Assembly (NCBI GenBank): GCA_021785195.1
Contig: JAJYGC010000022.1
Coordinates: 1-64,000, forward strand
DNA from: Nitrospirota bacterium
Lineage (GTDB): Bacteria; Nitrospirota; Leptospirillia; Leptospirillales; Leptospirillaceae
DNA: 64,000 nucleotides
Direction: 5' to 3'
This document shows positions 33,623 through 42,541 of this stretch, one piece after another (positions within the stretch are counted from its first letter, which is position 1; each line of letters begins with the position of its first letter). Under the pieces are notes generated by a model. That model was not told the origin of the DNA and searched no databases. It saw only the letters and a list, made by a program, of their open reading frames with translations. The position numbers were made by a program, and so were the translations under genes.

Positions 33623-34560
33623 ATCGATCTATGGGTTGTACGGAGGGTTCCACGAAGGGCTGGTCGGAAAAGGCAATGCCTCTCAGTGCGCTGGGGCTTC
33701 TTTCCCTGATCTGGGGATACAATTGGGTTGTCATGAAAACAGCCCTTCTCGACTGTCCTCCGCTTCTCTTCGCCGCACTGAGGGTATTGGGCGGTGCCGC
33801 CATCCTGTTTCCTCTCCTCAGGGTTCTGGACCGACCCCTGAAGGTTCCTCCCCTGAATTACATCCTTCCCCTAGGCCTATTGCAGTCAACCGGTTTTGTG
33901 GGGTTCACGATGGGGGCACTGGAAACCGGGGAAGCGGGCAAAACAGCCATTCTTGTCTACATGATGCCCATCTGGCTGATCTTTTTGGCCTGGCCCCTGC
34001 TCGGAGAGAGGATCCACGGTCTGGAATGGCCCGCGATCACCCTGGCCATCCTGGGTCTGCTGTGCATTCTGGAACCCTGGAACCTCCATGGCCCAATCAA
34101 GGGAACCTTGTTTGCACTCCTTTCAGGAATCAGCTGGGCGGCGTCTGCGATCTGGCAAAGGCGACAAGCCCCTCCTGGCACGGATCTGCTCAATGCCACA
34201 ACCTGGCAGATGATTTTTGGAGGCCTGGCGCTGGGGGTGGTGGCACTGATGGCAGATCCAGTCCAGATTCATTGGACTCCCCGTTTTATCGGGGCACTCC
34301 TCTACAATGCGATTCCAGGAAACGCCCTGGCATGGGTGTTATGGGCCTACGCCCTCCATCGTCTTCCTTCCGGGATCGCCGGAATGGGGACGCTTTTTGC
34401 CCCCCTGATCGGGGTAGTGGCCGCCTGGGTCCAATTGGGGGAACGTCCCGGAATCTGGGAGTCGGCGGGAATGGCTTTGGTCTTCCTGTCGCTCATTCTG
34501 GTGAGCTGGCACCACCTTCGTCCCAAAGAGGAGATTCCTTTTCCGGCTGCCCAGGAATAG
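33619..34560 (+). CDS. EamA/DMT-superfamily transporter
   Basis: This 313-residue inner-membrane protein has ten predicted helices in two EamA repeats. The first begins ALGLLSLIWGYNWVVMKTAL and includes the conserved ILVYMMPIWLIFLAWPLLGERI; the second begins GTLFALLSGISWAASAIWQR and ends near FAPLIGVVAAWVQLGERP. These transporters export metabolites such as amino acids, but the substrate is unknown. ATG 33619 forms an ATGA overlap with the oxidoreductase gene; ATG 33580 upstream is also in frame. It converges with the debranching enzyme; no terminator is evident in the 104-base gap. Confidence 0.85.
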   Translation: MNRSMGCTEGSTKGWSEKAMPLSALGLLSLIWGYNWVVMKTALLDCPPLLFAALRVLGGAAILFPLLRVLDRPLKVPPLNYILPLGLLQSTGFVGFTMGALETGEAGKTAILVYMMPIWLIFLAWPLLGERIHGLEWPAITLAILGLLCILEPWNLHGPIKGTLFALLSGISWAASAIWQRRQAPPGTDLLNATTWQMIFGGLALGVVALMADPVQIHWTPRFIGALLYNAIPGNALAWVLWAYALHRLPSGIAGMGTLFAPLIGVVAAWVQLGERPGIWESAGMALVFLSLILVSWHHLRPKEEIPFPAAQE

Positions 34561-34664
34561 GGGTAGCTCCACTCTTCATTCCAGAAAATCACAGGGATTG
34601 GGAACGGGAAAGGGAAAAGCGGCATGTGGGGTCGGGGTCCCGGCAGATCCGTCGATCAATGCCC

Positions 34665-36725
34665 TCAAATCACCGAGGGGGAATTCTGACAGGGAGATTC
34701 GACCCCTTCTCCCAGACTCCCCTTTTTCAGGAATAACCATGCCTCAAGAGTACACCCGACCGACCATGCCTGAAGGGGACATCCCCTCGGCAGATGAGGG
34801 GCATCCCCGTCGAAAATTTCGCTGATGGATCCCAGACCGGCGTCCTGAAGATGGCCCGAAAACCCCTCCAGGGAGGACAAGGCATGCCTGGCTGATCCCT
34901 CGACCCGAAAGGCCCCCATCGCATAGTGTCCCAGAAGCCAGCCCCAGACCGTTCCCTGATGGTAGGCCCGATCCCTTTCCAGCCGGGACCCCCTGTAGAT
35001 TCCCCTATATTCCGGAGATTCGGGAGAAAGGCTTCTGAGACCGAAAGGGGTCAGGAGATGATCGCGAACAATCGTCAAAACATCCTGTTGGTCATTCGGT
35101 TCCAGGGGACTGAATTCCAGGCTCAGCGCAAAAATCTGGTTTGGACGAATCTGTCCGCCTTCCTTGCCGGACCCGTCCAGGAGATCCCACAATCCTTTTC
35201 GATCCGGTCGGACGAACCGCTGGAATCCCGTGCGGGTTTTCTCCGCCTCATTGAGAAATGGGGACTTGTCCTCCCTGAGACGGTCCGCAAGGGCGGCCAG
35301 CCCCATAAGGCCGTTGTACCAAAGGGCAGAAAGTTCCACGGGCTTGCCTGTTCGGGGAGTCATCGTCTTCTGGTCCACCCGGGCATCCATCCATGTCAGG
35401 GGTTGGTCGGACATCCCGACCCGAACCAATCCATCCCCCGGATCAATTCCAATTCCCCAGGAGGTTCCCTTCAGGTAATGGGATACTATCTCAAGCAGGG
35501 TCGGAAAAATTTGGCGCAGTGTCGCATAATCCTGGGAAAACTGGCCATAAAGCAAGGCCGCCCGGAGATACCATAGCGATGCGTCGGCGGTGTTGTACAA
35601 AGGTTCGCTGCCATCCTCCGGAAAGAAATTGGGAAGGAGTCCATTCTTGAGTGTCCTGGAAAACCCCAAAAGAATCGAACGGGCATCCTCATATCGTCCC
35701 GTGGCCAGCAAGAGTCCGGGGAGAGAGATCATCGTGTCCCGTCCCCAGTCCGCAAACCAGGGAAAACCTGCCATGACCGTTTTCCCCCAATCCCCTGAGG
35801 AAGGGTCCTTCCGATCCACAATGAAAGAATCTCCCGCAAGCAGAAGCTGGCGGATCCAGTCCGGGGCCAAATCCCAAACCTCCTGACGAAAAGTGGCTTT
35901 CAGAAGGCGCCTTCGATCCCCTTCCTGGAATTCTTCCCGGGACTCCTTGAGCAGGAAACCCTCGCCAACCGTGGATCCATCTCCATCCGTCAAGACCAGG
36001 CCGGATTCTGAATCCGTCTCCAGCGTCCAGCGGGCCGTCACGCTTAGACAATGGTTCTCCCAATCGTTCAAGCCCCGTTCGCGCTCATGAACATAGTAAA
36101 ACGACCGGTAAATCACCCCCTCCGGATGAACGTTTTCCGAGGGCGCCCGGAGCATTAACCGTCTGTCTCCCCAGCCGAGGATGGTCCTCTTCCCGTCCAC
36201 TTGAACCGTCGGACAGACAGGGTCACCCTGAATGATTCCATGATGGTCACGGTTGTTGAAATACAGTTTTCCCGTTATCTGGAGGGGGACAGGGGATTCA
36301 AGGGAGAAGGAAAGGCATGTGGCCCGCAGTTTCCGGTCAAACCAGATCCAGAGATGGAAAAAATGTTCTTTCCATCGATATGTCCAGTGCGGAACCCTTC
36401 CATCCAGCGAGAAAGATTCAATGTAATGGTGTCCGGATGGGGAAAAGGATCCGTCGATCCAATGATTGGTCGTCAGGGGGATTTCCCCTTTTCCGTCTGA
36501 TACCGTCCCATCCCATTTGACCCAGAAAAGCGTGCGGCCGACCGGAGGGTTTGTCGCATAAACGGCCAGTCCATTGTATCCCCTCGACAAGGAATGGATG
36601 GGAGTCCCGGAAAGATACCCCCCATCTCCCATGGAAAGCCACCATTCCCTCAGCTCTGAACCCCCGGGATTGCGCAGGGCATCGGGGCTGAGAACGACGA
36701 TGTGGGGAAGGGGAGGGGCGTTCAT
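34665..36725 (-). CDS. Glycogen debranching enzyme (amylo-alpha-1,6-glucosidase, GDE family)
   Basis: This 686-residue cytosolic protein likely hydrolyses alpha-1,6 branch points of glycogen or processes malto-oligosaccharides. The N-terminal GDE_N domain (about residues 10-220, beta-rich: GYNGLAVYATNPPVGR, FSLDGRVPHWTYRWKEH) is followed by the GH133-type C-terminal catalytic domain: FPWFADWGRDTMISLPGLLL, NTADASLWYLRAALLYG, VELSALWYNGLMGLAALAD, YHQGTVWGWLLGHY. The start is the ATG in an ATGA overlap with hemH. Pairing with ferrochelatase is unexpected. No other glycogen gene is in the window. Confidence 0.88.
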   Translation of the reverse strand: MNAPPLPHIVVLSPDALRNPGGSELREWWLSMGDGGYLSGTPIHSLSRGYNGLAVYATNPPVGRTLFWVKWDGTVSDGKGEIPLTTNHWIDGSFSPSGHHYIESFSLDGRVPHWTYRWKEHFFHLWIWFDRKLRATCLSFSLESPVPLQITGKLYFNNRDHHGIIQGDPVCPTVQVDGKRTILGWGDRRLMLRAPSENVHPEGVIYRSFYYVHERERGLNDWENHCLSVTARWTLETDSESGLVLTDGDGSTVGEGFLLKESREEFQEGDRRRLLKATFRQEVWDLAPDWIRQLLLAGDSFIVDRKDPSSGDWGKTVMAGFPWFADWGRDTMISLPGLLLATGRYEDARSILLGFSRTLKNGLLPNFFPEDGSEPLYNTADASLWYLRAALLYGQFSQDYATLRQIFPTLLEIVSHYLKGTSWGIGIDPGDGLVRVGMSDQPLTWMDARVDQKTMTPRTGKPVELSALWYNGLMGLAALADRLREDKSPFLNEAEKTRTGFQRFVRPDRKGLWDLLDGSGKEGGQIRPNQIFALSLEFSPLEPNDQQDVLTIVRDHLLTPFGLRSLSPESPEYRGIYRGSRLERDRAYHQGTVWGWLLGHYAMGAFRVEGSARHALSSLEGFSGHLQDAGLGSISEIFDGDAPHLPRGCPLQAWSVGCTLEAWLFLKKGSLGEGVESPCQNSPSVI

Positions 36726-37825
36726 CCCGGCTTGGAATCCGGAATCGAACGGGCTGGGCAGGCCCCGCACCGGCAGGGACAGGGGGAGCATGGCCCGGGC
36801 AAAACATCTGTCTTTTCCCTCACCATGGAAGCCAGGGCTTTAATGAAGAGGGGACGGGTGTTCAGGGAGGGTGCCCGCAGGAATCGGGGGATCTTGAGGT
36901 CGGAGGCAAGGTCACGATAGAGGATGTCGATTTCGTAGAGCGTTTCCTGATGGTCCGAAACAAAACTGACAGGAACAATGACCACATTCAAAACGCCCGA
37001 TTGAGCCACTCGGGCCAGTTCCGAACGCGTATCCGGACCCAGCCATTTCAGGGGACCGACACGACTCTGATAGGCCAGTGAATGTTGGATCTTGCGATCT
37101 GGAAAAAGGTTGAGGATCCGGTCCATGACGGATTGGACCGTCGCCTCGGTATCTTCCTGATAAGGATCCTTGTCTTTTTTAACGAAAAATTCCGGAATCC
37201 CGTGTGCCGAAAAAAGGATGTGGATGGGCTCTTCGAGAGGAATACCGCGAACCGGTTCTGCGACCGAATCACACAGCGATTCGATAAAGGGTGGATAGAC
37301 CGGATAGGCAGGGATCGTCCAAAGCGGAGTCTTTGGACTGACTCTGTCCAGCAGATTCTTGGCCTCCCGAAAGGAGGACCCTGTTGTGGTCCGGGAGCGT
37401 TGGGGATAAAGGGGAAGGAAAAGGATCCGGTCAGGTTGAAAATCCAAGAGGGCCTGGACGGCCTTGTCCGAGCGGGGAGGAGCATACCGCATCGCCACCT
37501 GAACGGAAAATCGGGTCCCCGATTCATTGCGATTGAGCTCTTCCTCAAGCAGGCGTGCCTGCTCGAGGGTGATCCGGAGCAAGGGAGACCCTCCGCCGAT
37601 TTGGCGGTAGTACTCCCGGCTCTTCGGGGCTCTCCGGCGGGCGATGACCCTTGCAATGAGGGGTTGCAACACCCTTGGAACCCGGAAGATCTCCGGGTCG
37701 CTGAAAAGGTTCAGAAGGAACGGGTAAACGTCATCGAGTGTCTCTGGTCCACCCAGATTGAACAGCAGAACGCCGATTCTTTCCTGAGTGAGATCCAGTG
37801 ATGGAGAAGGAAGATGGTCTGTCAT
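36722..37825 (-). CDS. hemH: Ferrochelatase
   Basis: Inserts Fe(II) into protoporphyrin IX (or coproporphyrin III in the alternative route) at the end of haem synthesis. The 367-residue protein has GVLLFNLGGPETLDDVYPFLLNL at the N-terminus, the segment PLYPQRSRTTTGS, the metal-binding His in ILFSAHGIPEFF, and SRVGPLKWLGPDT (ferrochelatase signature), then PVSFVSDHQETLYEID. ATG 37825 is chosen since family homology begins just after; longer frames add a stretch of non-homologous residues. It ends in the overlap with the debranching enzyme and lies 11 bases downstream of lptG. Confidence 0.94.
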   Translation of the reverse strand: MTDHLPSPSLDLTQERIGVLLFNLGGPETLDDVYPFLLNLFSDPEIFRVPRVLQPLIARVIARRRAPKSREYYRQIGGGSPLLRITLEQARLLEEELNRNESGTRFSVQVAMRYAPPRSDKAVQALLDFQPDRILFLPLYPQRSRTTTGSSFREAKNLLDRVSPKTPLWTIPAYPVYPPFIESLCDSVAEPVRGIPLEEPIHILFSAHGIPEFFVKKDKDPYQEDTEATVQSVMDRILNLFPDRKIQHSLAYQSRVGPLKWLGPDTRSELARVAQSGVLNVVIVPVSFVSDHQETLYEIDILYRDLASDLKIPRFLRAPSLNTRPLFIKALASMVREKTDVLPGPCSPCPCRCGACPARSIPDSKPG

Positions 37826-37836
37826 GAAAATCCTCG

Positions 37837-38925
37837 TCAGGAACGATTCAGGAGAAGGAATAATGCCATGGATACGGAAAACACAATCAGATTTGCAAAC
37901 CATGCGCTGATCCAGGGGGAGAGGACCCCCGCCTCGCCAAGGGCCAATCCCAGGGAATAGATCGTCCAGTAGGCCATTGACAACATCAGGCTGATTCCGA
38001 ACCCTTTTGCGATCCCCACCTGACGCCCTTCCCGGATGCCGAAGGGAATGGCCATCAGAATCATCAGGAATGAGGCCATTGGAAAGGCGACCATCGCGTT
38101 AGCGGTCACCTCAAATTTCTCCGAAGGCAGGTGGCTGTTCCGAAGCAGGGTGATATACCTCTTCACTTCGGGGTATGAAAGATGGGTGATGCGTGTCTGC
38201 TCGAACGTGAAATCCACAGGATTCCTTTTGAGGTCACTGGGCCAATGGACGAATCGCCGGATCTGAAGGGCGCCATCCCTCCCAAACACGATCTTCTGCC
38301 CATCGTTGAACTGCCACCTGCTTTCCTGAAACTGGAGCAAACGTGACCTGATCTGCCATTTGAGGTGAAAGCGGTCATCCAGATGATACATGACCACATG
38401 GCTCAAGGTCTTTCCACCGTCCTTGACCAAACGAACCCCATAAATTTCGTGGATTCCATGACGGAACCAGACATTGTCGAGTTCGAAGGAAACCCTTCCG
38501 CTTCGTCCCGCATCGATCCGGATGTCCTTGATATAATCCGTCATCTGGTAAGCATGGGGAATGATCCGGTAATTCAATCCCATTTCCAGGAATGAGATGA
38601 TCAGGCCCAGGGCCAGAAAAGGCTTTGTCGCCTTGACAAGACTGATTCCCGCTGCCCTAATGGCTGTCAGCTCATGATTTTTCGAAAGGATTCCCAGGGT
38701 GAGCAGAGTGGCGAGCAGTCCCGCCATCGGGAGAACCCTGAAACTGACCTCGATCCCCCTGTAAAAGAAATACTCGCCGATCAGTCCGATCGAAGCGTGG
38801 TGGCTCAGGAAATCCTTGATCTTTTCAACAGAGTCGATGACTCCATAAATCGCTTCCAGCGAAACCAGGCACAACAGGAAAATCTTGACCAGTTCGCCTG
38901 AAATATATCGCGTCAGTATCCTCAC
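37837..38925 (-). CDS. lptG: LPS export ABC transporter permease LptG
   Basis: Inner-membrane permease of the LptB2FGC machine, which extracts LPS from the inner membrane. The 362-residue YjgP/YjgQ protein has three N-terminal helices (MRILTRYISGELVKIFLLCLV...), a periplasmic beta-jellyroll (about residues 105-265) and three C-terminal helices (PFGIREGRQVGIAKGFGISLMLSMAYW). The conserved NHELTAIRAAGIS coupling-helix motif is present. It follows lptF with an ATGA overlap. Assignment as G rather than F follows from gene order and the family-typical RILTRY start. Confidence 0.9.
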   Translation of the reverse strand: MRILTRYISGELVKIFLLCLVSLEAIYGVIDSVEKIKDFLSHHASIGLIGEYFFYRGIEVSFRVLPMAGLLATLLTLGILSKNHELTAIRAAGISLVKATKPFLALGLIISFLEMGLNYRIIPHAYQMTDYIKDIRIDAGRSGRVSFELDNVWFRHGIHEIYGVRLVKDGGKTLSHVVMYHLDDRFHLKWQIRSRLLQFQESRWQFNDGQKIVFGRDGALQIRRFVHWPSDLKRNPVDFTFEQTRITHLSYPEVKRYITLLRNSHLPSEKFEVTANAMVAFPMASFLMILMAIPFGIREGRQVGIAKGFGISLMLSMAYWTIYSLGLALGEAGVLSPWISAWFANLIVFSVSMALFLLLNRS

Positions 38926-40058
38926 GGTCGGGAAGCAAAGCCCCGAAACAGCCAGGATAATGAGGGCAGGGAGAGGGAAACCTCCCGAAAGACCAGGATC
39001 AGGAGAAAGACCATGAGTCCCCCGAGAGCAAGGTCCGGAACCAATGAGGCAAAGAACGGGGACATCAACCTGCGGGCGACCATCAAATCATCGATTGTGT
39101 TCAATATGTAGAAGAAAATGACGGAAGAAGTGGCAAAGACAAATCCCGAAAGCTTTCCTGACCTCTTGGCGTAGATCCCGAACGGAATGCCCAGAAAGGC
39201 AAAAATCAGGCAGGAAAATGGATAGGTGTAGTTTTTGTAACGATCTTCGAGCTTCCTGAGAAGAGCGATTTTCGGCGGGGAAGATTCCCGGATCATTCTT
39301 TTCAATTCACGGATTGAAGGAGTGCCCCCCGCGGACTGCCCCGGTGGTTTCCCGAGGATCGTCAGATCATATGAACTGAATTGGACAAACTGCTGAATCG
39401 CCCCTTCCCGAACCAATGTTCCGGAGCGCAATTGCAGCCGGATCCCGGGACGATCGGGATTTCGTTCATTCATCAGGGAACCCTGCCTGGCCATGATGAT
39501 TGTACTCGGCTCTCCGGCACGGGCTTTCTGGTAAATGAAAATTCCCTGCATTTTTGAAAAGGTCGGCATCTTGTCCACATAGATCACAAACCGGTCCATG
39601 AAATTATTGAACACCTGGGGCTTGATGCCCAACGAAAGTTTTTTCTGCAACACGGTCGTGATCAGCTCCTGCAAGGACATGCCCTGGGTTTCTCCCGCTT
39701 TGATGGACATGTAGAAACTCCCCAGAAATCCGATGAGCGCAAAGAAGAAAAGGGGCAATAACAGACGGGAAATGGCAATTCCCGAAGCCTTGAGCGCCGT
39801 GATTTCCCCATCAGAGGCCAGGCGATGGAATGTGGCCGTCGAGGCGGCCAGCACGGAGACTGGAATGATCATGGTCAAAAACTGCGGAAAAATCATCAGG
39901 ACAAGGCGAAAAACCGTCTGGACGGAAAGCCCCTTATTGACGAGGAGGTTCATGATCATCAGCGTCTGTTGCGTCAGGATCAGCACAATCAGGACAAAAA
40001 GGCCGATCAGAAAAGGGGGCAGGAGTTCCAGAAAAACATACCGGTCGATGATTTTCAT
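38922..40058 (-). CDS. lptF: LPS export ABC transporter permease LptF
   Basis: Partner permease of LptG. The 378-residue protein begins KIIDRYVFLELLPPFLIGLFVLIVLILT, has the coupling motif SDGEITALKASGIAISRLL, a periplasmic domain (about residues 130-285) and the C-terminal helix set starting FLGIPFGIYAKRSGKLSGFVFA. It lies 48 bases after miaB on the same strand. Together with lpxA and the heptosyltransferases it confirms an LPS outer membrane. Confidence 0.9.
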   Translation of the reverse strand: MKIIDRYVFLELLPPFLIGLFVLIVLILTQQTLMIMNLLVNKGLSVQTVFRLVLMIFPQFLTMIIPVSVLAASTATFHRLASDGEITALKASGIAISRLLLPLFFFALIGFLGSFYMSIKAGETQGMSLQELITTVLQKKLSLGIKPQVFNNFMDRFVIYVDKMPTFSKMQGIFIYQKARAGEPSTIIMARQGSLMNERNPDRPGIRLQLRSGTLVREGAIQQFVQFSSYDLTILGKPPGQSAGGTPSIRELKRMIRESSPPKIALLRKLEDRYKNYTYPFSCLIFAFLGIPFGIYAKRSGKLSGFVFATSSVIFFYILNTIDDLMVARRLMSPFFASLVPDLALGGLMVFLLILVFREVSLSLPSLSWLFRGFASRP

Positions 40059-40106
40059 GCGGTCATTGCTCCCGCACTGAGAATCGCCTTCTTTCCGTCT
40101 CCCTGT

Positions 40107-41510
40107 TCAAGCACGACCGGTGCAGGTTCCCTTCAGCCCAGATTTTGAGGCCACCTCAATGTTGACCTTCAGAAGATCCCCCAATTCAGGCTCTCCCCAG
40201 GACGGCGGCAAAATCCCCCTTACGTTCTGGAACTGGGGCGTCCTCCCCATGGCAACCCTGTTTTCAGGGTCCCACTTTTCGACCAGGATCTCCACCGTTT
40301 GACCCATCTGGGCTTCGTTTCTACGGGACGACTGGCTCTCGACAAGCTTTTGAAGCCGTTCCAGGCGCTCGACTGAGACTTCACGGGGAGGAAGCGTCCC
40401 CCAGGAAAAGGCAGGGGTGGATGGACGGGGGGAGTAAATGAAGGAAAAGGCCCCCTCAAACTGGAACTCCGCAACAACTTCCATGGTCTGGGTAAACTCT
40501 TCCTCGGTCTCCCCGCAAAATCCGACGATCAGATCCGTGGTCAGGGAAAATCCCGGGACCACTTTCCGGAGAAGTGAAACCCATTCCCGATATTGGGCAA
40601 CCGTATATCCCCGCTGCATCCGGGAAAGGACCGCATCCGATCCCGATTGGACCGGAAGGTGCAGGTGGGGCATGATTTTGGATCCCCTGGCCATCACTTC
40701 CAGAAGTTCATGGGACATATCGACCGGGTGCGAGGTCGTAAAGCGAACCCGCTTGAGTCCACTGATCCCCTCGACCTTCCTGAGCAGGTCCGGAAAGAGC
40801 GCGCCGCCTGCATCCCCTTTTTTTCCATATCCGTTGACATTCTGGCCCAGAAGCGTCACTTCGCTGTACCCCGATCGAACCAGCATCTCGATTTCGTTGA
40901 CAATATCCTGGACTGGCCTGCTCCTTTCGGCACCCCGTGTCGAAGGGACCACACAATAGGCACAGGCCTTGTCGCATCCTTCCTGAACGGTGACAAAAGC
41001 GGTGGCTCCCCCGGGACGGAGGGCCGGAGGTGTTGTCATTTCCGGGTTGGGGAGGATCGTTCCATTGACCCGGGTTTTCCCGGAGGAAACGGTTTCGATC
41101 AGGGGGATGAGGTTTCGGATCTGGGAAGGACCCAGAATCAGGTCCACATCGGGAACAAGGCGAAAAATCTCCTCTCCTTCCCGCTGGGCCATGCATCCGG
41201 TCACCGCCAGGATATTTTCCGGGCCATCCTTTCGGACCATCCGGATCCGTCCCAAGTCCGAAAGGGCCTTCTGGTCCGCCTTGTCCCGGATGGTGCAGGT
41301 GTTGACCAGAATGATGTCCGCTTCTGCCGGATCGTTCACCGGAAGGGCTCCGGATCCCGCCAGAAGTCCTGACATCCTTTCGGAATCATGGACATTCATC
41401 TGGCATCCGAATGTTTTGACAAAAAACGTTTTTCCACGCAGGTCTTGTTCCCCGGACAAAATGGCCCCCTGGGACTCTGCGGCAATGTCGGATTGAGCGC
41501 GTTCAGTCAT
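40107..41510 (-). CDS. miaB: tRNA-2-methylthio-N6-dimethylallyladenosine synthase
   Basis: Radical-SAM enzyme that methylthiolates i6A37 in tRNAs reading UNN codons. The 467-residue protein has the N-terminal UPF0004 domain with FVKTFGCQMNVHDSERM and further cluster Cys (VNTCTIRDKA, VTGCMAQREG), the radical-SAM motif CDKACAYCVVP (C-x3-C-x2-C) and a C-terminal TRAM domain. The motif CQMN and C-x3-C-x2-C spacing fit MiaB rather than RimO. It is ATGA-coupled to the DUF5069 gene. Confidence 0.94.
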   Translation of the reverse strand: MTERAQSDIAAESQGAILSGEQDLRGKTFFVKTFGCQMNVHDSERMSGLLAGSGALPVNDPAEADIILVNTCTIRDKADQKALSDLGRIRMVRKDGPENILAVTGCMAQREGEEIFRLVPDVDLILGPSQIRNLIPLIETVSSGKTRVNGTILPNPEMTTPPALRPGGATAFVTVQEGCDKACAYCVVPSTRGAERSRPVQDIVNEIEMLVRSGYSEVTLLGQNVNGYGKKGDAGGALFPDLLRKVEGISGLKRVRFTTSHPVDMSHELLEVMARGSKIMPHLHLPVQSGSDAVLSRMQRGYTVAQYREWVSLLRKVVPGFSLTTDLIVGFCGETEEEFTQTMEVVAEFQFEGAFSFIYSPRPSTPAFSWGTLPPREVSVERLERLQKLVESQSSRRNEAQMGQTVEILVEKWDPENRVAMGRTPQFQNVRGILPPSWGEPELGDLLKVNIEVASKSGLKGTCTGRA

Positions 41511-41875
41511 TCTTCCATCCCTTTTCTTCCTTCTTCCCGTTCCAGCTCTTCAAGAAGGCGGGCATACCGTATCATGAACACATCGGACCAGATCGACCGT
41601 TCAGCCGCTGGCCGGAGGGAAATACCCAGCGAGGAGACAAGCTCCTGTTCATCGTCCGTGATCCGCAGAAGATCAAGAAACACACCCGAATCAAGGCCCA
41701 GGAACTTGAGAAGCTCGTCATCCATGGCACAGGGATAGGCGTACTCCCCAAGGGTTCCGGACAATGAGGCACGCCCCTTGTCGATCATACGGGCAAGCCA
41801 GGGAATCCCCTCGATTCGGAACAAACCTGAACGCGGGGAAAATTGGGTCGGTGGAAAATCTGGGTCAGGGGTCAT
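41507..41875 (-). CDS. DUF5069-family protein
   Basis: This 122-residue protein has no signal peptide. The segment FSPRSGLFRIEGIPWLARMIDKGRASLSGTLGEYAYPCAMDDELLKFLGLD matches the DUF5069 outline as I recall it (proline-arginine start, then L-x-R-M-I-D-K-x-R-A). The family has no known function. The ATG at 41875 lies in an ATGA overlap with the methyltransferase gene; a start at 41917 would read 14 more residues inside that gene. It is coupled to miaB. Confidence 0.68.
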   Translation of the reverse strand: MTPDPDFPPTQFSPRSGLFRIEGIPWLARMIDKGRASLSGTLGEYAYPCAMDDELLKFLGLDSGVFLDLLRITDDEQELVSSLGISLRPAAERSIWSDVFMIRYARLLEELEREEGRKGMEE

Positions 41876-42447
41876 CTTCCCGCTTGCACAGTCATGTGCC
41901 ACGGATAGAGGTCCCATGACCGGATCCGGTCAAAACCCGCAGAGAGGAGATCGTCATAAAGGTCCACTTCCAGGATACGCTCTTCCATCGGCGGACCCGA
42001 AGGGGTTTCCTCCCGTTTCCAGTCAACGATGAAAAGGTTCCCTCCCGGAGAAAGGATCCGCAGGAGCTCCGTCAGTGTCGCCTTCCGATCGTCCAGCTCA
42101 TGGTAGACGTTGACCATCCAGATCGTTCCGATCTCCCCATCGCCGATCGGCAGCTTCCCCCCCTTGAACAAGATGGGGTGGAGGATCTCCTTGCCAAATC
42201 GCTCCTGGCTTCTCTTTTTTAATATATCGAGCATTTCCTGCTGAATATCAACCCCGAAGAAAGGCCCATCCCCGGAAAACTTCTCATAGAGCGGGAAGGC
42301 AAAATATCCTGCTCCCACCCCATAATCCAGAAAGCCCTTTCCCGGAACCGGATGAATGATCTCTCCGAGCTTTCCGGGGTTCTGTTCTTCCAGACGTTTG
42401 GGATCATCCAGACGGTCGATCATTTTTGGGTTAAAGACATGAGCCAT
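41872..42447 (-). CDS. Class I SAM-dependent methyltransferase
   Basis: This 191-residue cytosolic protein has motif I FLDYGVGAGYFAFPLYEKF, the acidic residue at the end of strand 2 (FFGVDIQQEML), motif IV-like EIGTIWMVNVYHELDD and ILSPGGNLFIVDWK, typical of Methyltransf_11/25 members. The substrate is unknown; small-molecule or quinone-type substrates are possible. It heads a coupled run with DUF5069 and miaB. A 15-base palindrome (42466-42480) lies just upstream. Confidence 0.82.
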   Translation of the reverse strand: MAHVFNPKMIDRLDDPKRLEEQNPGKLGEIIHPVPGKGFLDYGVGAGYFAFPLYEKFSGDGPFFGVDIQQEMLDILKKRSQERFGKEILHPILFKGGKLPIGDGEIGTIWMVNVYHELDDRKATLTELLRILSPGGNLFIVDWKREETPSGPPMEERILEVDLYDDLLSAGFDRIRSWDLYPWHMTVQAGR

Positions 42448-42541
42448 CAGACCACCCCTTGAAACTTCCGGTTACCGGAAAAATTGACTGTTTCAGTTGC
42501 AAAAAAAGGCGATGATTCCAGAACACATTGTTCTTCGCCTG

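Noticed and set aside
33510-34736. 408-residue frame overlapping the EamA transporter on the same strand
   Set aside because: It is an out-of-frame shadow of the oxidoreductase end and transporter, rich in Gly, Ser and Pro without any domain.
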